DNA of 64,000 nt from Pseudomonas bohemica (GTDB lineage Bacteria; Pseudomonadota; Gammaproteobacteria; Pseudomonadales; Pseudomonadaceae): assembly GCF_002934685.1 (NCBI RefSeq), contig NZ_NKHL01000111.1, positions 101,105-165,104 of the forward strand, given 5' to 3'. Shown piece by piece: positions 1-9,835 of the stretch (its first letter is position 1; each line of letters opens with the position of its first letter). A program made the translations under genes and the position numbers. Under the pieces are notes generated by a model. The model saw only the letters and a program-made list of their open reading frames with translations. It searched no databases and was not told the origin of the DNA.

Positions 1-62
1 GTCGTATGCAGAAGAAACTCTATGCCAGTGCGTCTTCGCCGCTGGATGGTCTGATCAAGTAA
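1..62 (+). CDS. thiG: Thiazole synthase, 3' end only (partial)
   Basis: The first 62 bases are the end of a rightward gene; the frame from base 3 reads [19 protein letters not shown] and then TAA. This tail and the position directly upstream of trmB match the end of pseudomonad ThiG, which forms the thiazole ring of thiamine. Only about 19 residues are visible, so the call rests on tail similarity and synteny. Confidence 0.65.
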   Translation, partial: RMQKKLYASASSPLDGLIK

Positions 63-72
63 GAGTCTGTTG

Positions 73-831
73 ATGATTGATTCGCAAACGCCCGACCCAC
101 TTCCAGACGACGAAGTGATGCACCACGAAGACGGTAAAGCCCAGGGCGATGACAGCCATCATCGGCGCATCAAGAGCTTCGTGATGCGCGCAGGCCGCAT
201 GACCGAAGGCCAGCAACGGGGTCTGGATCAAGGCAAGCCGCTGTTCGTGCTGCCGCTGGCGGATGCGCCGGTAGATTTCGATAAAGTGTTTGGCCGTTCC
301 GCGCCGCGCACCCTGGAGATCGGTTTTGGCATGGGCCACTCGCTGCTGGAAATGGCAGCGGCTGCGCCCGAGCAGGATTTCATCGGGGTCGAAGTGCATC
401 GTCCGGGCGTCGGCGCGCTGCTCAATGGCGTGCTGACTCAGGGCCTGACCAACGTGCGTGTCTACGATTGCGACGCGATCGAAGTGCTCAACCGTTGCGT
501 GGCCGATAACAGCCTCGATCGTCTGATGTTGTTCTTCCCGGATCCCTGGCACAAGGCGCGTCACCACAAGCGCCGTATCGTGCAGGCCGAGTTCGCGGCG
601 CTGGTGCGCAGCAAGCTCAAGCCCGGCGGCATTCTGCACATGGCCACCGACTGGGAGCCGTATGCCGAATACATGCTGGAGGTGATGAACGTCGCGCCGG
701 GTTATCGCAACCTGGCCGAAGACGGCAAATGCGTTCCACGCCCTGCCGAGCGCCCGATCACCAAGTTCGAACGCCGTGGCGAACGTTTGGGGCATGGGGT
801 TTGGGATTTGAAGTTCGAAAAGTTGGCTTGA
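73..831 (+). CDS. trmB: tRNA (guanine-N7-)-methyltransferase TrmB
   Basis: Forms m7G46 in tRNA using S-adenosylmethionine. The 252-residue protein has the SAM-binding stretch [15 protein letters not shown] near residues 78-92, followed by GVEVHRPG. The class signature [16 protein letters not shown] lies near 155-170, and a C-terminal [17 protein letters not shown] closes the fold. A TTG codon sits immediately upstream at 70, but ATG 73 is preferred because AAGAG at 61-65 stands about 7 nt before it. The gene follows thiG by 10 nt and is probably co-transcribed with it. The N-terminal ~35 residues are acidic and His-rich and are likely a flexible extension. Confidence 0.95.
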   Translation: MIDSQTPDPLPDDEVMHHEDGKAQGDDSHHRRIKSFVMRAGRMTEGQQRGLDQGKPLFVLPLADAPVDFDKVFGRSAPRTLEIGFGMGHSLLEMAAAAPEQDFIGVEVHRPGVGALLNGVLTQGLTNVRVYDCDAIEVLNRCVADNSLDRLMLFFPDPWHKARHHKRRIVQAEFAALVRSKLKPGGILHMATDWEPYAEYMLEVMNVAPGYRNLAEDGKCVPRPAERPITKFERRGERLGHGVWDLKFEKLA

Positions 832-877
832 GTGAGCAGGGTGTCCGACACAGGTTCAGCGTCGAACACTGACCAAT

Positions 878-966
878 TGTAGGAGCGCGCTTGCCCGCGA
901 AAGCGCAGCGCAAGACGATGTGTGCGTGTGTGATCAAGCGTAATCGCGGGCAAGCGCGCTCCTACA
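878..966. repeat. REP doublet between trmB and the DUF3392 gene
   Basis: TGTAGGAGCGCGCTTGCCCGCGA (left arm) is mirrored by the sequence ending TCCTACA at 966, making an inverted pair about 89 bp long. It lies between convergent genes. This is the 'GCGCGCTTGCCCGCGA' version of the pseudomonad REP. Confidence 0.85.
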
Positions 967-1032
967 GGGTGTGGTCGCCAGGCGAATGCGGGGTGTGAGT
1001 GCGACCGCCAATGTCCGCCGGGCTCCTGCGTG

Positions 1033-1356
1033 TTATTTGCGATCTGCTACCACCCCGATCAACACCAGCACCACCAACAACACTGGCGCCAGGCTGTAGT
1101 TGTTGAACTGGCTCAGCCCGCGCACCACCCAAGGCGTTGCATAGATCAGCGCTGCACCGCTGCCGATGGTGCACAGCAACGCCATGACCGGTACGCGCAA
1201 GGCCCCGGCAAAGCTGCTCAGGCGACCTTCGATCCAGCCTTTTATATCTGCGCCGAACAGGATCAGCAAACACCCCACCAACGCCAGAGCGATTTCCGAA
1301 AGGTTGCTGCGACTCCAGCGCGAAACGTTGGCCAGCAGGTCGAGTACGAGGTCCAT
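1033..1356 (-). CDS. DUF3392 family small membrane protein
   Basis: A 107-residue protein with about three hydrophobic stretches (roughly residues 20-35, 56-76 and 88-104), matching DUF3392, a family of small inner-membrane proteins of unknown function common in pseudomonads. It lies just downstream of hemW on the same strand (22 nt gap) and may be the last gene of the metX-to-hemW group. No catalytic motif is visible. Confidence 0.75.
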   Translation of the reverse strand: MDLVLDLLANVSRWSRSNLSEIALALVGCLLILFGADIKGWIEGRLSSFAGALRVPVMALLCTIGSGAALIYATPWVVRGLSQFNNYSLAPVLLVVLVLIGVVADRK

Positions 1357-1378
1357 TCAGGTTCCTTTGCGTTAAGCC

Positions 1379-2593
1379 TTAAAGAAGAAAGTACTGCAGC
1401 AGGTCATTGAGAAACAGTTGACCCCGAGCAGTGGCCACCAGCCGTGTTGGATCGGCCTCTAGCAAGCCCCGTTGTTCGGCCTGCCGACGCGCGCTGGCGA
1501 GCGAATCGACGCTTAGACCGGTGCGGCGCTGAAATAATGCAGCGTCCACGCCATTTGTCAGGCGCAAGGCGTTCATCAGGAATTCGAACGGCATTTCATC
1601 GAGGGGCAACAGTTTTTCGCCCGCTTGAAACGCTTTTGCCCGATTGAGGTAATCCTTGGGCAGTCGGGTCTTCCAGGTGCGCACGATGCGACCATCGGGA
1701 TGACTGAGTTTGCCGTGTGCCCCGGCGCCAATGCCGATGAAGTCGCCAAAGCTCCAGTAATTCAGGTTGTGCCGTGCAGCACGGCCGGGCTGAGCGTAGG
1801 CCGATACCTCGTATTGCCCGTAGCCGTTTTCCCGCAGCAGCGTCTGACCGGCCTCCTGAATGTCCCAAAGGATGTCGTCTTCCGGCAGAACCGGTGGCTG
1901 ATTCCAGAACACAGTGTTCGGTTCGAGGGTCAGCTGATACCAGGACAGATGCGTCGGCGCCAGCGCGATGGCCTGGCGCAGATCGCCGAGCGCGTCATCC
2001 TGTGACTGGTCCGGCAGCCCGTGCATCAGGTCCAGATTGAAGTTATCGAAACCGGCCTGCCGCGCCATATCGGCAGCGCGCACAGCTTCATCGCCATTGT
2101 GAATACGCCCGAGCGCCTTCAGTTTGGCCTTCTGAAAACTCTGGATGCCAATGGACAGGCGATTGATCCCCAGGTCGCGGTAAGCACTGAATTTGACCTG
2201 CTCGAAGGTGCCGGGGTTGGCCTCCAGGGTGATTTCGATGTCCGGCGCGAAACGAATGCGTTGCTCGACCCCCTTCAACAAACGACCCAATGCCTCGGCG
2301 CTGAACAGGCTCGGGGTGCCGCCACCGAAGAAAATCGTGCTCAGCTCGCGGCCGTAGACGTGAGGCATGTCCTGATCGAGATCAGCCAGCAGCGCGTCGA
2401 CGTACTCCTGTTCAGGCAGTACGGCGCTGGCGGCGTGGGAGTTGAAATCGCAGTACGGGCATTTGCGCACGCACCACGGAATATGGATGTACAGCGACAG
2501 CGGAGGTAGTTCGGGCAAGGGGTTTCTCGGTTGCTCCGAGCTGAAACCGGCCGCGCCAAGAATTAGCGGCCGGGTGGTGGAGTCTTGAGTCAT
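1379..2593 (-). CDS. hemW: HemW, radical-SAM heme chaperone
   Basis: A 404-residue protein of the HemN/HemW family. Near residue 35 it has [17 protein letters not shown], the CX3CX2C radical-SAM cluster motif with the extra Cys seen in this group, followed by [10 protein letters not shown] (SAM binding). HemW proteins transfer heme to respiratory enzymes and were long misnamed coproporphyrinogen oxidase. The frame stays open upstream to about 2779, but the start is ATG at 2593 (MTQDSTT), which overlaps the rdgB stop by 4 nt (ATGA) and indicates translational coupling. Positions farther upstream lie inside rdgB. Confidence 0.93.
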   Translation of the reverse strand: MTQDSTTRPLILGAAGFSSEQPRNPLPELPPLSLYIHIPWCVRKCPYCDFNSHAASAVLPEQEYVDALLADLDQDMPHVYGRELSTIFFGGGTPSLFSAEALGRLLKGVEQRIRFAPDIEITLEANPGTFEQVKFSAYRDLGINRLSIGIQSFQKAKLKALGRIHNGDEAVRAADMARQAGFDNFNLDLMHGLPDQSQDDALGDLRQAIALAPTHLSWYQLTLEPNTVFWNQPPVLPEDDILWDIQEAGQTLLRENGYGQYEVSAYAQPGRAARHNLNYWSFGDFIGIGAGAHGKLSHPDGRIVRTWKTRLPKDYLNRAKAFQAGEKLLPLDEMPFEFLMNALRLTNGVDAALFQRRTGLSVDSLASARRQAEQRGLLEADPTRLVATARGQLFLNDLLQYFLL

Positions 2594-3195
2594 TTCAAGT
2601 CGGCGCTCAGATTCAGCCGCTGACGCAGGATAGCCATGGCGCGGGCGCGATGGCTGATCCGATTCTTGTCGGCCGGGGTCAGCTCGGCGCTGGACAGATT
2701 GCGCTCCGGCACCCAGAACAACGGATCGTAGCCAAAGCCATGCTCGCCGCTGGCAGCGGTGAGGATGCGCCCGTGCCACAGGCCTTCGCAGAGAATCGGC
2801 AGCGGATCATCAGCGTGGCGAACCAGCGCCAATACGCAGACGAACTGCGCGCCACGCTGGTCCTCGGGCACATCTTCAAGGGCTTCCAGCAGTTTGGCGT
2901 TATTCGCCGCATCGCCTTTGCCATCGGCATAACGCGCCGAATAGATGCCCGGCGCGCCCCCGAGGAAGTCCACCGCCAGCCCGGAATCATCGGCCAGCGC
3001 CGGCAGCCCGGAAATACGCGCCGCGTTGCGTGCCTTGAGGATTGCATTCTCGACGAAAGACAGGCCCGTTTCCTCAGGCTCGACGCTGCTGAACTCGCCG
3101 ATCGAACGCAGCTGGACGCTGCCGCCGAGCATGGCCTGCAGTTCCTTGAGTTTGCCGGCGTTGTGGCTGGCCAGAACGAGTTGGGTGAAGTTCAT
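2590..3195 (-). CDS. rdgB: XTP/dITP diphosphatase RdgB
   Basis: Ham1/RdgB-family house-cleaning NTPase that hydrolyses dITP and XTP to monophosphates, preventing purine-deamination damage in DNA. The 201-residue length is normal. Signatures are [12 protein letters not shown] at the N-terminus, [21 protein letters not shown] near residues 64-84 (substrate and metal site), and [12 protein letters not shown] near 149-160. Its start ATG shares one base with the stop of the upstream DUF4426 gene (TAATG), and its stop overlaps hemW, so the three genes are coupled. Confidence 0.95.
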   Translation of the reverse strand: MNFTQLVLASHNAGKLKELQAMLGGSVQLRSIGEFSSVEPEETGLSFVENAILKARNAARISGLPALADDSGLAVDFLGGAPGIYSARYADGKGDAANNAKLLEALEDVPEDQRGAQFVCVLALVRHADDPLPILCEGLWHGRILTAASGEHGFGYDPLFWVPERNLSSAELTPADKNRISHRARAMAILRQRLNLSADLK

Positions 3196-3641
3196 TATTG
3201 GTCCGAGAAGATTTCCTGGTTGAAGCTGAGCGTGTGCGCATCGTCGTCACCGGTCTTCACGTTGATGGAGAAGATGTAGGTGGCCGAGCTGTCCGGCTCA
3301 ACTGCAAATTGCGCGAGGTAATTCACCGCGCTGTTTTCGTTGAAGGCCTTGAAGCTCAGAGGCTTTTCGCGGCCTGTGAGGTCTTTGATAGTGCCTGTGA
3401 CGTTGGCCGGAACGGTCTTGCCGTTCCTGATAGCGGTGACGTTGATCACGCCCTGGCCTTTGCTGCGAATAAGCCCGGCTTGTTGGGCGATCGAAGGCTG
3501 CAACATGCCTGAAGCGAATGCGTTGTAGTGAATGATCAGGTCGCCGAACTGTTGCTGCCGGGTCGGGCTGGCACTGTCAGCGGCCATCGCCGGAGCGGCC
3601 AATACGAGCAGTACAGCCAGCATTGCAGTCAGGCGGCGCAT
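3195..3641 (-). CDS. DUF4426 family periplasmic protein
   Basis: A 148-residue protein with a clear signal peptide ([20 protein letters not shown], cleavage after AMA), so it is exported. The mature part is short and probably beta-rich and matches DUF4426, found next to metW/rdgB in pseudomonads; the function is unknown. The start is ATG 3641, because AAGGAG lies about 7 nt upstream on the transcribed strand; ATG 3647 would sit almost on top of it. It is coupled to rdgB by a 1-nt overlap. Confidence 0.8.
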   Translation of the reverse strand: MRRLTAMLAVLLVLAAPAMAADSASPTRQQQFGDLIIHYNAFASGMLQPSIAQQAGLIRSKGQGVINVTAIRNGKTVPANVTGTIKDLTGREKPLSFKAFNENSAVNYLAQFAVEPDSSATYIFSINVKTGDDDAHTLSFNQEIFSDQ

Positions 3642-3664
3642 GATCATTCTCCTTCTTGCCGAGG

Positions 3665-4285
3665 TCACACGGCGATCTGATGATCCTGCAGACCCGGGCT
3701 GCTGACCCGATAGATGCCGATCTCACCCAACAGATTAGGCCATAGCTTGCTGGCCCACCCATGACGATGCTGTTGATCCACCGCCAGCCGATCAATGACC
3801 TTTGCCGAGCGGCCGCGACACAATTCTTCGAAATCCTCGAAGGTGCAGAAGTGGATGTTGGGCGTGTTGTACCAGGTGTAGGGCAGGAACTCGGATACTG
3901 GCATCCGACCCTTGCTCGCCAGATACCAGCGGCAGCGCCAGTGACCGAAGTTAGGGAAAGTGATGATGCATTGACGACCGACCCGCAGCATTTCGTCGAG
4001 AATCCGGTCGGGGTAATGCACGGCTTGCAGCGCCTGAGTCATGACCACGACGTCGAAGCTGTTGCTGGCGAAGTTGCCCAAGCCCTTGTCCAGATCCTGC
4101 TCGATGACATTGACGCCCCGCGCCACACAGCGCGCGATGTTGTCGGCATCGTTTTCCAGGCCGTAGCCGGTCACTTGCTTGTTGTCCTTCAGCCAGGCCA
4201 GCAATTCGCCGTCGCCGCAGCCGAGGTCGAGCACGCGGCTGCCTGCCGGTATCCAGTCTTGGATGATTTCCAGGTCGGCTCTCAT
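3665..4285 (-). CDS. metW: Methionine biosynthesis protein MetW
   Basis: A 206-residue class I methyltransferase-like protein with the SAM-binding motif VLDLGCGDGELLAWL at residues 18-32. MetW is always paired with MetX and is needed for methionine synthesis in pseudomonads; it appears to assist homoserine acyltransferase activity. The start MRADLEII (4285) has GAGGAC just upstream. An in-frame ATG at 4303 would place the start inside metX and is less likely. The gap to the metX stop is 7 nt, so metX-metW form an operon. Confidence 0.93.
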   Translation of the reverse strand: MRADLEIIQDWIPAGSRVLDLGCGDGELLAWLKDNKQVTGYGLENDADNIARCVARGVNVIEQDLDKGLGNFASNSFDVVVMTQALQAVHYPDRILDEMLRVGRQCIITFPNFGHWRCRWYLASKGRMPVSEFLPYTWYNTPNIHFCTFEDFEELCRGRSAKVIDRLAVDQQHRHGWASKLWPNLLGEIGIYRVSSPGLQDHQIAV

Positions 4286-4292
4286 GGTGTCC

Positions 4293-5432
4293 TCAGAGTG
4301 CAATTCGGTTCATGTAGCTGGTGAAGGCCTGCAGGTAACGCGGGATTGGCATCAGGAAGGCGTCGTGACCTTGCGGTGCGTCGATCTCCAGATAGCAAAC
4401 GTCCTTTTTCGCCGCCATCAACGCATCCACCAGCTCACGCGAGCGGGCCGGGGAGAAGCGCCAGTCGGTGGTAAACGACATCACGCAGAATTTTGCGGTG
4501 GCGTTTGCGAACGTTGCAGCCAGGTTGTCGTTGAAGTTGGCGGCGGGGTCGAAGTAGTCCAGCGCCTTGGTCATCAGCAGGTAGGTGTTGGCGTCGAAGC
4601 GCCCGGAAAACTCCTCACCCTGATAACGCAAGTAGCTCTCGACCTGAAACTCGACGCTGTGGAAGTCGTAGTTCAGGTTTTCATTTTTCAGGCCGCGACC
4701 GAATTTCTCGCCCATGGAGTCATCGGACAGGTAAGTGATGTGGCCGACCATGCGCGCGAGCATCAGGCCGCGCTTGGGGATCACGCCCATTTCCTGAAAC
4801 GAACCGCCATGGAATTCCGGGTCGGTCAGGATCGCCTGGCGCGCGACTTCGTTGAACGCGATGTTCTGCGCCGACAACTTGGGCGCCGAGGCGATGGCCA
4901 GGCAGTGCCGCACGCGATCCGGGTAGGTGATGGTCCACTGCAGTGCCTGCATGCCGCCCAGACTGCCGCCGACGATGGCCGCCCACTGCACAATGCCGAG
5001 GTTGTCGGCCAGACGTGCCTGGCTGTGGACCCAGTCTTCAACCGTCAGGACCGGGAAATCGGCGCCGAACGGCTTGCCGGTTTCCGGGTTGATGCTGCTC
5101 GGGCCGGTAGAGCCGTTGCAGCCGCCAAGGTTATTGAGGCTGACGACGAAGAATGTGTTGGTATCGATCGGCTTGCCGGGACCGATGCAGCTGTCCCACC
5201 AGCCCGGCTTGCGGTCTTCGGTGCTGTGGTAGCCAGCGGCGTGATGATGGCCGGACAAGGCGTGGCAGATCAGCACCGCGTTGCTCTTGGCTGCGTTGAG
5301 TTGACCGTAGGTTTCGTAGATGAGGTCGTAGGCAGCCAGCGAGCGACCGCAGGCCAGAGCCAGCGGCTCGCTGAAATGCGCCGTTTGCGGCGTGACTAGA
5401 CCGACAGAATCTTCGGGAAAGACCGTGGACAT
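4293..5432 (-). CDS. metX: Homoserine O-acyltransferase MetX (probably succinyl type)
   Basis: A 379-residue alpha/beta hydrolase that acylates the homoserine hydroxyl in the first committed step of methionine synthesis. The nucleophile elbow GGSLGG puts the catalytic Ser at residue 157; HALSGHHH near 57-64 and the C-terminal [10 protein letters not shown], with the catalytic His, complete the family pattern. Many gamma-proteobacterial MetX proteins use succinyl-CoA although the family name says acetyltransferase, and pseudomonads use O-succinylhomoserine (MetZ), so the succinyl reading is preferred by inference. First gene of the metXW pair. Confidence 0.93.
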   Translation of the reverse strand: MSTVFPEDSVGLVTPQTAHFSEPLALACGRSLAAYDLIYETYGQLNAAKSNAVLICHALSGHHHAAGYHSTEDRKPGWWDSCIGPGKPIDTNTFFVVSLNNLGGCNGSTGPSSINPETGKPFGADFPVLTVEDWVHSQARLADNLGIVQWAAIVGGSLGGMQALQWTITYPDRVRHCLAIASAPKLSAQNIAFNEVARQAILTDPEFHGGSFQEMGVIPKRGLMLARMVGHITYLSDDSMGEKFGRGLKNENLNYDFHSVEFQVESYLRYQGEEFSGRFDANTYLLMTKALDYFDPAANFNDNLAATFANATAKFCVMSFTTDWRFSPARSRELVDALMAAKKDVCYLEIDAPQGHDAFLMPIPRYLQAFTSYMNRIAL

Positions 5433-5580
5433 CGACCCTGCTCTCGCTGAAATGAGGCGTAAGTCTAAAGATCAGGCGGGGTAGCGGCAAGCAAACAACG
5501 GGCCGGTTAGCCAGATGAGGATCTGTGGGGGTTTCCCGTTTGCTGATGCGACGCGCTATCGCTGAACAAACGTGGTCCCC

Positions 5581-5672
5581 TGTGGGAGCGAGCTTGTTCA
5601 CGGAAGGGCCAGTACATCCGCTCCAGATATTGAGTCGGGGAATCAGCCTTCGTAAGCAAGCTCACTCCTACA
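5581..5672. repeat. REP doublet upstream of metX
   Basis: TGTGGGAGCGAGCTTGTTCACG is mirrored by GTAAGCAAGCTCACTCCTACA. It sits in the 274-nt gap between the metX start and the end of yggT. Apart from the metX leader nothing else was recognised there. Confidence 0.8.
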
Positions 5673-5706
5673 GGGATTGCATCCTGCCATGAGCGCGCTG
5701 TCGTTC

Positions 5707-6297
5707 TTAAATCAGCCGCCACAACTCCTGCGGCATGCCTGCATAGGCCGCCAGTTCAGGCATGACATACGACTGCAGTACCTGAATCGCCAGGAACGCG
5801 AAGATCGGCGAGATATCCAGGCCGCCAAGGTTCGGGATGATGCGACGGAACGGCGCCAGAATTGGTTCACTGATCTGGTAGGCCAGTTCGGCAGCCGGGT
5901 TGTGGGAACCGGGCGCGATCCACGACACGATCACCATGATGATCATCGCCACCCAGAAGATCTTCAGCAGCAGCGAAGTGATGCCGATGATCGACCACAT
6001 CAGCAGATGCGGCACGTCGCCGATGGTGCCGTAGGTCATCATCAGCACGAACGCCATCAGCAGCGCCTGAATCACGATCGCCAGCAGCAATGAAGACGTG
6101 TCCAGACCGAGGATGCTCGGGATGATGCGCCGAATGGGCTTGAGCAGCGGCTGGGTTGCGCGCACGGCGAACTGGCTGAGCGGGTTATAGAAGTTGGCTT
6201 TGACCAGTTGCAGTACGAAGCGCAACAGAACGATGGTCAGATACAGGCTGATTAGCGTCTGGATGACGAAAATCGTAGCGCCAGTGAGTGCATTCAT
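5707..6297 (-). CDS. yggT: YggT family inner-membrane protein
   Basis: A 196-residue protein made of two tandem YGGT units (about residues 10-85 and 105-190). Each has hydrophobic helices and a conserved NPLSQ/NPAAE plus F-x-R-I-I-P segment (PLLKPIRRIIPSIL and PILAPFRRIIPNLG). The family is implicated in osmotic or envelope homeostasis, but no biochemical role is settled. The start MNALTGA (6297) is preceded by AAGGAGC. It lies 10 nt downstream of proC in the usual yggS-proC-yggT order. Confidence 0.9.
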   Translation of the reverse strand: MNALTGATIFVIQTLISLYLTIVLLRFVLQLVKANFYNPLSQFAVRATQPLLKPIRRIIPSILGLDTSSLLLAIVIQALLMAFVLMMTYGTIGDVPHLLMWSIIGITSLLLKIFWVAMIIMVIVSWIAPGSHNPAAELAYQISEPILAPFRRIIPNLGGLDISPIFAFLAIQVLQSYVMPELAAYAGMPQELWRLI

Positions 6298-6307
6298 GAA
6301 TTGCTCC

Positions 6308-7126
6308 TTATTTGCCCAGCTGTTGGGCAAGCTCGGCTGAGCGATGCGCTGCGGCGCCCAGCGCCTTCTCGACGATCGCTTCGAAACCATCGGCCTGGAA
6401 CGATTTGATCGCAGCTTCCGTAGTGCCTGCAGGCGAGGTGACGCGACGACGCAATTCGGCCGCATCGACGTCGCTGCTAGTGGCCATCCGTGCGGCGCCC
6501 AGGGCGGTCTGCTCGGCCAGCCTTTCGGCTACGTCGTGCGACAGCCCCAGCTTCACGCCGGCTGCGGTCATGGCTTCGATCAACAGGAAGAAATATGCGG
6601 GGCCGCTACCGGAAACGGCGGTCACCGCATCGATTTGCTTTTCTTCATCCACCCACAGCGCGATTCCGACTGCGGACAACAGGGTTTCGGCTTGCTGCCG
6701 CTGGGTTTGCGACACGTCGGCGGTCGCATACAGACCGCTCACGCCCTGACGCAGCAGCGCCGGGGTATTGGGCATGCAGCGCACCAGAGGCTGTTCGCCC
6801 AGCCAGCTCTTCATGCTGGCGCAGGTGATGCCGGCCGCGATGGAAACGACCAGTTGATTGGGCTTCAAGGCTGGCTTGATCGCTTCGCAGACGGCTTTCA
6901 TCATCTGCGGCTTGACCGCCAACAGCACCACATCGGCGCCTTCGACGGCTTCGGCATTGTCCGCGAAAGCGTTGATGCCGTGTTCCCTGGCGATGCGCTC
7001 GCGGGTTTCTGCGCCAGGATCGCTGGCACGGATCAAGTCAGCTTCGACGCCTTGGGCACGCATGCCGCCAATGAGGCTGGCAGCCATGTTTCCGGCACCG
7101 ATAAACGCGATACGGGTCTTGCTCAT
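6308..7126 (-). CDS. proC: Pyrroline-5-carboxylate reductase ProC
   Basis: A 272-residue enzyme of proline synthesis that reduces P5C to proline with NAD(P)H. The Rossmann motif IAFIGAGNMAASLIGG lies at residues 5-20. The C-terminal helical domain carries VSGSGPAYFFLLIEAM near 165-180 and RRRVTSPAGTTEAAI near 230, both family signatures. The start MSKTRIAF (7126) is used; an in-frame ATG at 7147 lacks a better ribosome site. Co-directional with yggS upstream (24 nt gap). Confidence 0.95.
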   Translation of the reverse strand: MSKTRIAFIGAGNMAASLIGGMRAQGVEADLIRASDPGAETRERIAREHGINAFADNAEAVEGADVVLLAVKPQMMKAVCEAIKPALKPNQLVVSIAAGITCASMKSWLGEQPLVRCMPNTPALLRQGVSGLYATADVSQTQRQQAETLLSAVGIALWVDEEKQIDAVTAVSGSGPAYFFLLIEAMTAAGVKLGLSHDVAERLAEQTALGAARMATSSDVDAAELRRRVTSPAGTTEAAIKSFQADGFEAIVEKALGAAAHRSAELAQQLGK

Positions 7127-7150
7127 GAACGATTTCCTGTGAGGCAAAGG

Positions 7151-7837
7151 TTAAGGGTGCCCATAGTTACGGGCGCCGAAGAGGGCAGTGCCGATCCGCA
7201 CCCAGGTCGCGCCTTGTGCGATGGCGGCTTCCAGGTCGTGGCTCATGCCCATGGAAAGGGTGTCCAGCGGCAGATTCAGTTGGTCTTGCAAGTTGCGTAC
7301 GGCAGCAAAGGCAGCGTTCTGTTCGTCGCTGTCTTCGGTCGGCTCGGGAATGGCCATCAAGCCGCGCAATCTCAGATTGGGCAGGGCACTGATGGCGTGG
7401 GCCAGCGCAGGCAGGTCTTCGGGGCTGCAGCCGGACTTGCTGGCTTCGCCACTGACGTTGACCTGAATGCAGATGTTGAGCGGGGGCAGTTCGGCGGGAC
7501 GTTGTTCGGACAGACGTTGTGCGATTTTCAGACGATCCACTGAATGTACCCAGGCGAAATGCTCGGCGATGGCGCGAGTCTTGTTTGACTGGATGGGGCC
7601 GATGAAATGCCAGATCAAGGGCAAGTCGCTTAATTCGGCCTGTTTGCCCAGGGCTTCTTGCAGGTAGTTCTCGCCGAAGTCGCGCAGTCCGGCGGCATGG
7701 GCTTGGCGCAGATCGCTGGCCGGTTTGGTCTTGCTCACGGCCAGCAGGCCAACGGACGCCGGATCGCGCTGTGCGACCCGCGCTGCGTTGTGAATTCGCT
7801 CTGCGAGCGTTGAAATGTTCTCTGCTATCGTGGACAT
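7151..7837 (-). CDS. yggS: YggS/PROSC pyridoxal phosphate homeostasis protein
   Basis: A 228-residue single-domain PLP-binding protein resembling the barrel of alanine racemase. The PLP lysine lies in LLAVSKTKPASDLR near residues 31-44, with GENYLQEALGK near 55-65 and WHFIGPIQSNKTR near 76-88. The C-terminal MGMSHDLEAAIAQGATWVRIGTALFG (split over two strands) forms the phosphate site. The family keeps free PLP levels safe. Divergent from pilT with a 54-nt gap that must hold both promoters. Confidence 0.95.
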   Translation of the reverse strand: MSTIAENISTLAERIHNAARVAQRDPASVGLLAVSKTKPASDLRQAHAAGLRDFGENYLQEALGKQAELSDLPLIWHFIGPIQSNKTRAIAEHFAWVHSVDRLKIAQRLSEQRPAELPPLNICIQVNVSGEASKSGCSPEDLPALAHAISALPNLRLRGLMAIPEPTEDSDEQNAAFAAVRNLQDQLNLPLDTLSMGMSHDLEAAIAQGATWVRIGTALFGARNYGHP

Positions 7838-7891
7838 TGATTTGCGCCAGCAGGGCTAAAGTCTGCGGCATTCTATGTGATGAGGAGCTGT

Positions 7892-8926
7892 ATGGATATT
7901 ACCGAGCTGCTTGCCTTCAGTGCCAAGCAAGGCGCGTCGGACTTACACCTCTCTGCCGGGCTGCCACCGATGATTCGCGTCGACGGCGATGTGCGGCGGA
8001 TCAACCTGCCAGCGCTGGACCAGAAAGAAGTCCAGGCGCTGATCTACGACATCATGAACGACAAGCAACGCAAGGACTTCGAGGAAGATCTGGAAACTGA
8101 CTTCTCCTTCGAGGTGCCCGGCGTTGCGCGCTTCAGGGTCAACGCGTTCAACCAGAACCGTGGTGCAGGTGCTGTGTTCCGGACCATCCCATCGAAGGTG
8201 CTGAGCATGGATGATCTGGGCATGGGGGAAGTGTTTCGCAAGATTACAGACGTCGCTCGTGGACTGATTCTGGTCACCGGTCCCACCGGTTCGGGCAAGT
8301 CGACGACGCTGGCGGCGATGGTTGATTACCTCAACGCCAACAAACATCACCATATCCTGACCATTGAAGACCCGATCGAATTCGTTCACGAGTCCAAGAA
8401 GAGTCTGATCAACCAGCGGGAAGTCCACCGCGACACCCACGGATTCGCCGAAGCGTTGCGCTCCGCGCTGCGGGAAGACCCGGACGTGATCCTGGTGGGC
8501 GAGCTGCGTGACCTGGAAACCATCCGGCTGGCGCTCACTGCGGCGGAAACCGGGCACTTGGTATTCGGCACGCTGCACACCACGTCGGCGGCCAAGAGTA
8601 TCGACCGGATCGTAGACGTGTTCCCGGCGCAGGAAAAATCGATGATTCGTTCGATGCTGTCCGAGTCGCTGCACGCGATCGTGTCCCAGGCGCTGCTGAA
8701 GAAAGTCGGGGGTGGTCGTGTGGCGGCTCACGAGATCATGATCGGCACCTCGGCGATTCGTAACCTGATCCGCGAGGACAAGGTGGCGCAGATGTACTCG
8801 TCGATTCAGACCGGGGGCGCGCTGGGGATGCAGACACTGGATATGTGTCTGAAGGATCTGGTGACCAAAGGGCTGATCACGCGGGAAAGCGCTCGCGAGA
8901 AGGCGAAGACGCCGGATAATTTTTGA
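7892..8926 (+). CDS. pilT: Type IV pilus retraction ATPase PilT
   Basis: A 344-residue GspE-superfamily hexameric ATPase that depolymerises pilin and powers twitching. It shows Walker A GPTGSGKST near residue 131, the Asp box ILTIEDPIEF, Walker B VILVGELRD near 201 and HTTSA, plus the C-terminal AIRNLIRE segment needed for retraction. The start is MDITELLAF (ATG 7892), because GAGGAG at 7882-7887 is ideally placed; an in-frame ATG at 7877 is poorly placed. The pilU gene that often follows pilT is absent here; a REP and an NlpC/P60 gene follow. Confidence 0.96.
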   Translation: MDITELLAFSAKQGASDLHLSAGLPPMIRVDGDVRRINLPALDQKEVQALIYDIMNDKQRKDFEEDLETDFSFEVPGVARFRVNAFNQNRGAGAVFRTIPSKVLSMDDLGMGEVFRKITDVARGLILVTGPTGSGKSTTLAAMVDYLNANKHHHILTIEDPIEFVHESKKSLINQREVHRDTHGFAEALRSALREDPDVILVGELRDLETIRLALTAAETGHLVFGTLHTTSAAKSIDRIVDVFPAQEKSMIRSMLSESLHAIVSQALLKKVGGGRVAAHEIMIGTSAIRNLIREDKVAQMYSSIQTGGALGMQTLDMCLKDLVTKGLITRESAREKAKTPDNF

Positions 8927-8945
8927 TTCAGGTGGACTGAACAAC

Positions 8946-9036
8946 TGTGGGAGCGAGCTTGCTCTCGAAGAGGCCGAGACATCACCGAATATTCATCGGC
9001 AGTTACTCAGTCTTCGCGAGCAAGGTCGCTCCCACA
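8946..9036. repeat. REP doublet after pilT
   Basis: TGTGGGAGCGAGCTTGCTC is mirrored by GAGCAAGGTCGCTCCCACA. It lies between the convergent pilT and NlpC/P60 genes. Confidence 0.85.
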
Positions 9037-9103
9037 GGTCTTGCGTTGTCACCGAAATAGCATCGTTACAAGGCGTTCCGTCGCATGACAGGAGAGTTTC
9101 CTG

Positions 9104-9835
9104 TCAGCGCTGGGCGATTCGCACGGTGCCTTTCTTGCTCGGCGGCTGCTTTGGCAGTACCCGTTTGGCAACCACGTAATGGCTGTCCCAGTACGGCTTC
9201 TTCAGCGTATCGATCGTCACGGCCTTGCCACGGCGAGGTGCGTGGACGAAGCGATCGTCACCCAGGTAAATGGCGACGTGATTCACCTGACGGCTCTTGA
9301 TGTTGAAGAACAGCAGGTCGCCCGGTTTCAGATCCTTGCGATCGACCTTCTGCCCGTGACCTTCGGCCATGGCGTTGGAGGTGCGCGGCAGATCCACTTC
9401 GCTCACGTCATTGAACGCGTATTTCACCAGACCGCTGCAGTCGAAGCCTTTTGTTGGGCTTGTGCCGCCCCAACGATAAGGAGTACCGATGGCCTTCACG
9501 GCCCGGTTGACCACGTTGCTGCTCTGTTTGTTGCCCATCAGCCCTGGAGAAGCGAGGGCGACGGTGTTTTGCGAAATCTTGCGAGAACTCTGGGCTTTCT
9601 TGCCTTTGGTTGCTCGCGATTTTTTGCCTGATGTCTCAAGCGGGGTTGCTGTCTCTTCAAGTGCAGCCATTGCTGCTCGCTGAGCGGCAATGTTGCGTGA
9701 AACGACTTCGGGCGCTTCGGTTCGGGCAGTGAAGCCGCTGAAGCTTGAAGGAAGCGGTTGCTCACGGTTGGTGGCGTGGGCGGCCAGTGGCATAAATAGG
9801 CAAATAGTTAGCCATGTCTTGAAAAATGGACGCAT
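9104..9835 (-). CDS. Secreted NlpC/P60 peptidoglycan endopeptidase
   Basis: A 243-residue protein with an N-terminal signal peptide (cleavage near AAHA, residue 21) and a Lys/Ser-rich linker (about 60-95). The C-terminal NlpC/P60 domain has catalytic Cys133 in GFDCSGLV, His186 in VNHVAIYLG and His198 in FVHAPRRG. Enzymes of this type cut the gamma-D-glutamyl-diaminopimelate bond in peptidoglycan stem peptides. The start is ATG 9835. It is divergent from the TM2 gene. The position downstream of pilT suggests a cell-wall job but does not prove a link to pili. Confidence 0.9.
   Translation of the reverse strand: MRPFFKTWLTICLFMPLAAHATNREQPLPSSFSGFTARTEAPEVVSRNIAAQRAAMAALEETATPLETSGKKSRATKGKKAQSSRKISQNTVALASPGLMGNKQSSNVVNRAVKAIGTPYRWGGTSPTKGFDCSGLVKYAFNDVSEVDLPRTSNAMAEGHGQKVDRKDLKPGDLLFFNIKSRQVNHVAIYLGDDRFVHAPRRGKAVTIDTLKKPYWDSHYVVAKRVLPKQPPSKKGTVRIAQR

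Noticed and set aside
55..795. Long open frame opposite trmB
   Set aside because: It is the antisense shadow of a clear TrmB; composition is His/Arg-rich, as expected for reversed GC-rich codons, and it matches no family.
4179..5399. 406-codon open frame opposite metX
   Set aside because: Complete overlap with a well-supported MetX; no ribosome site or family motif.
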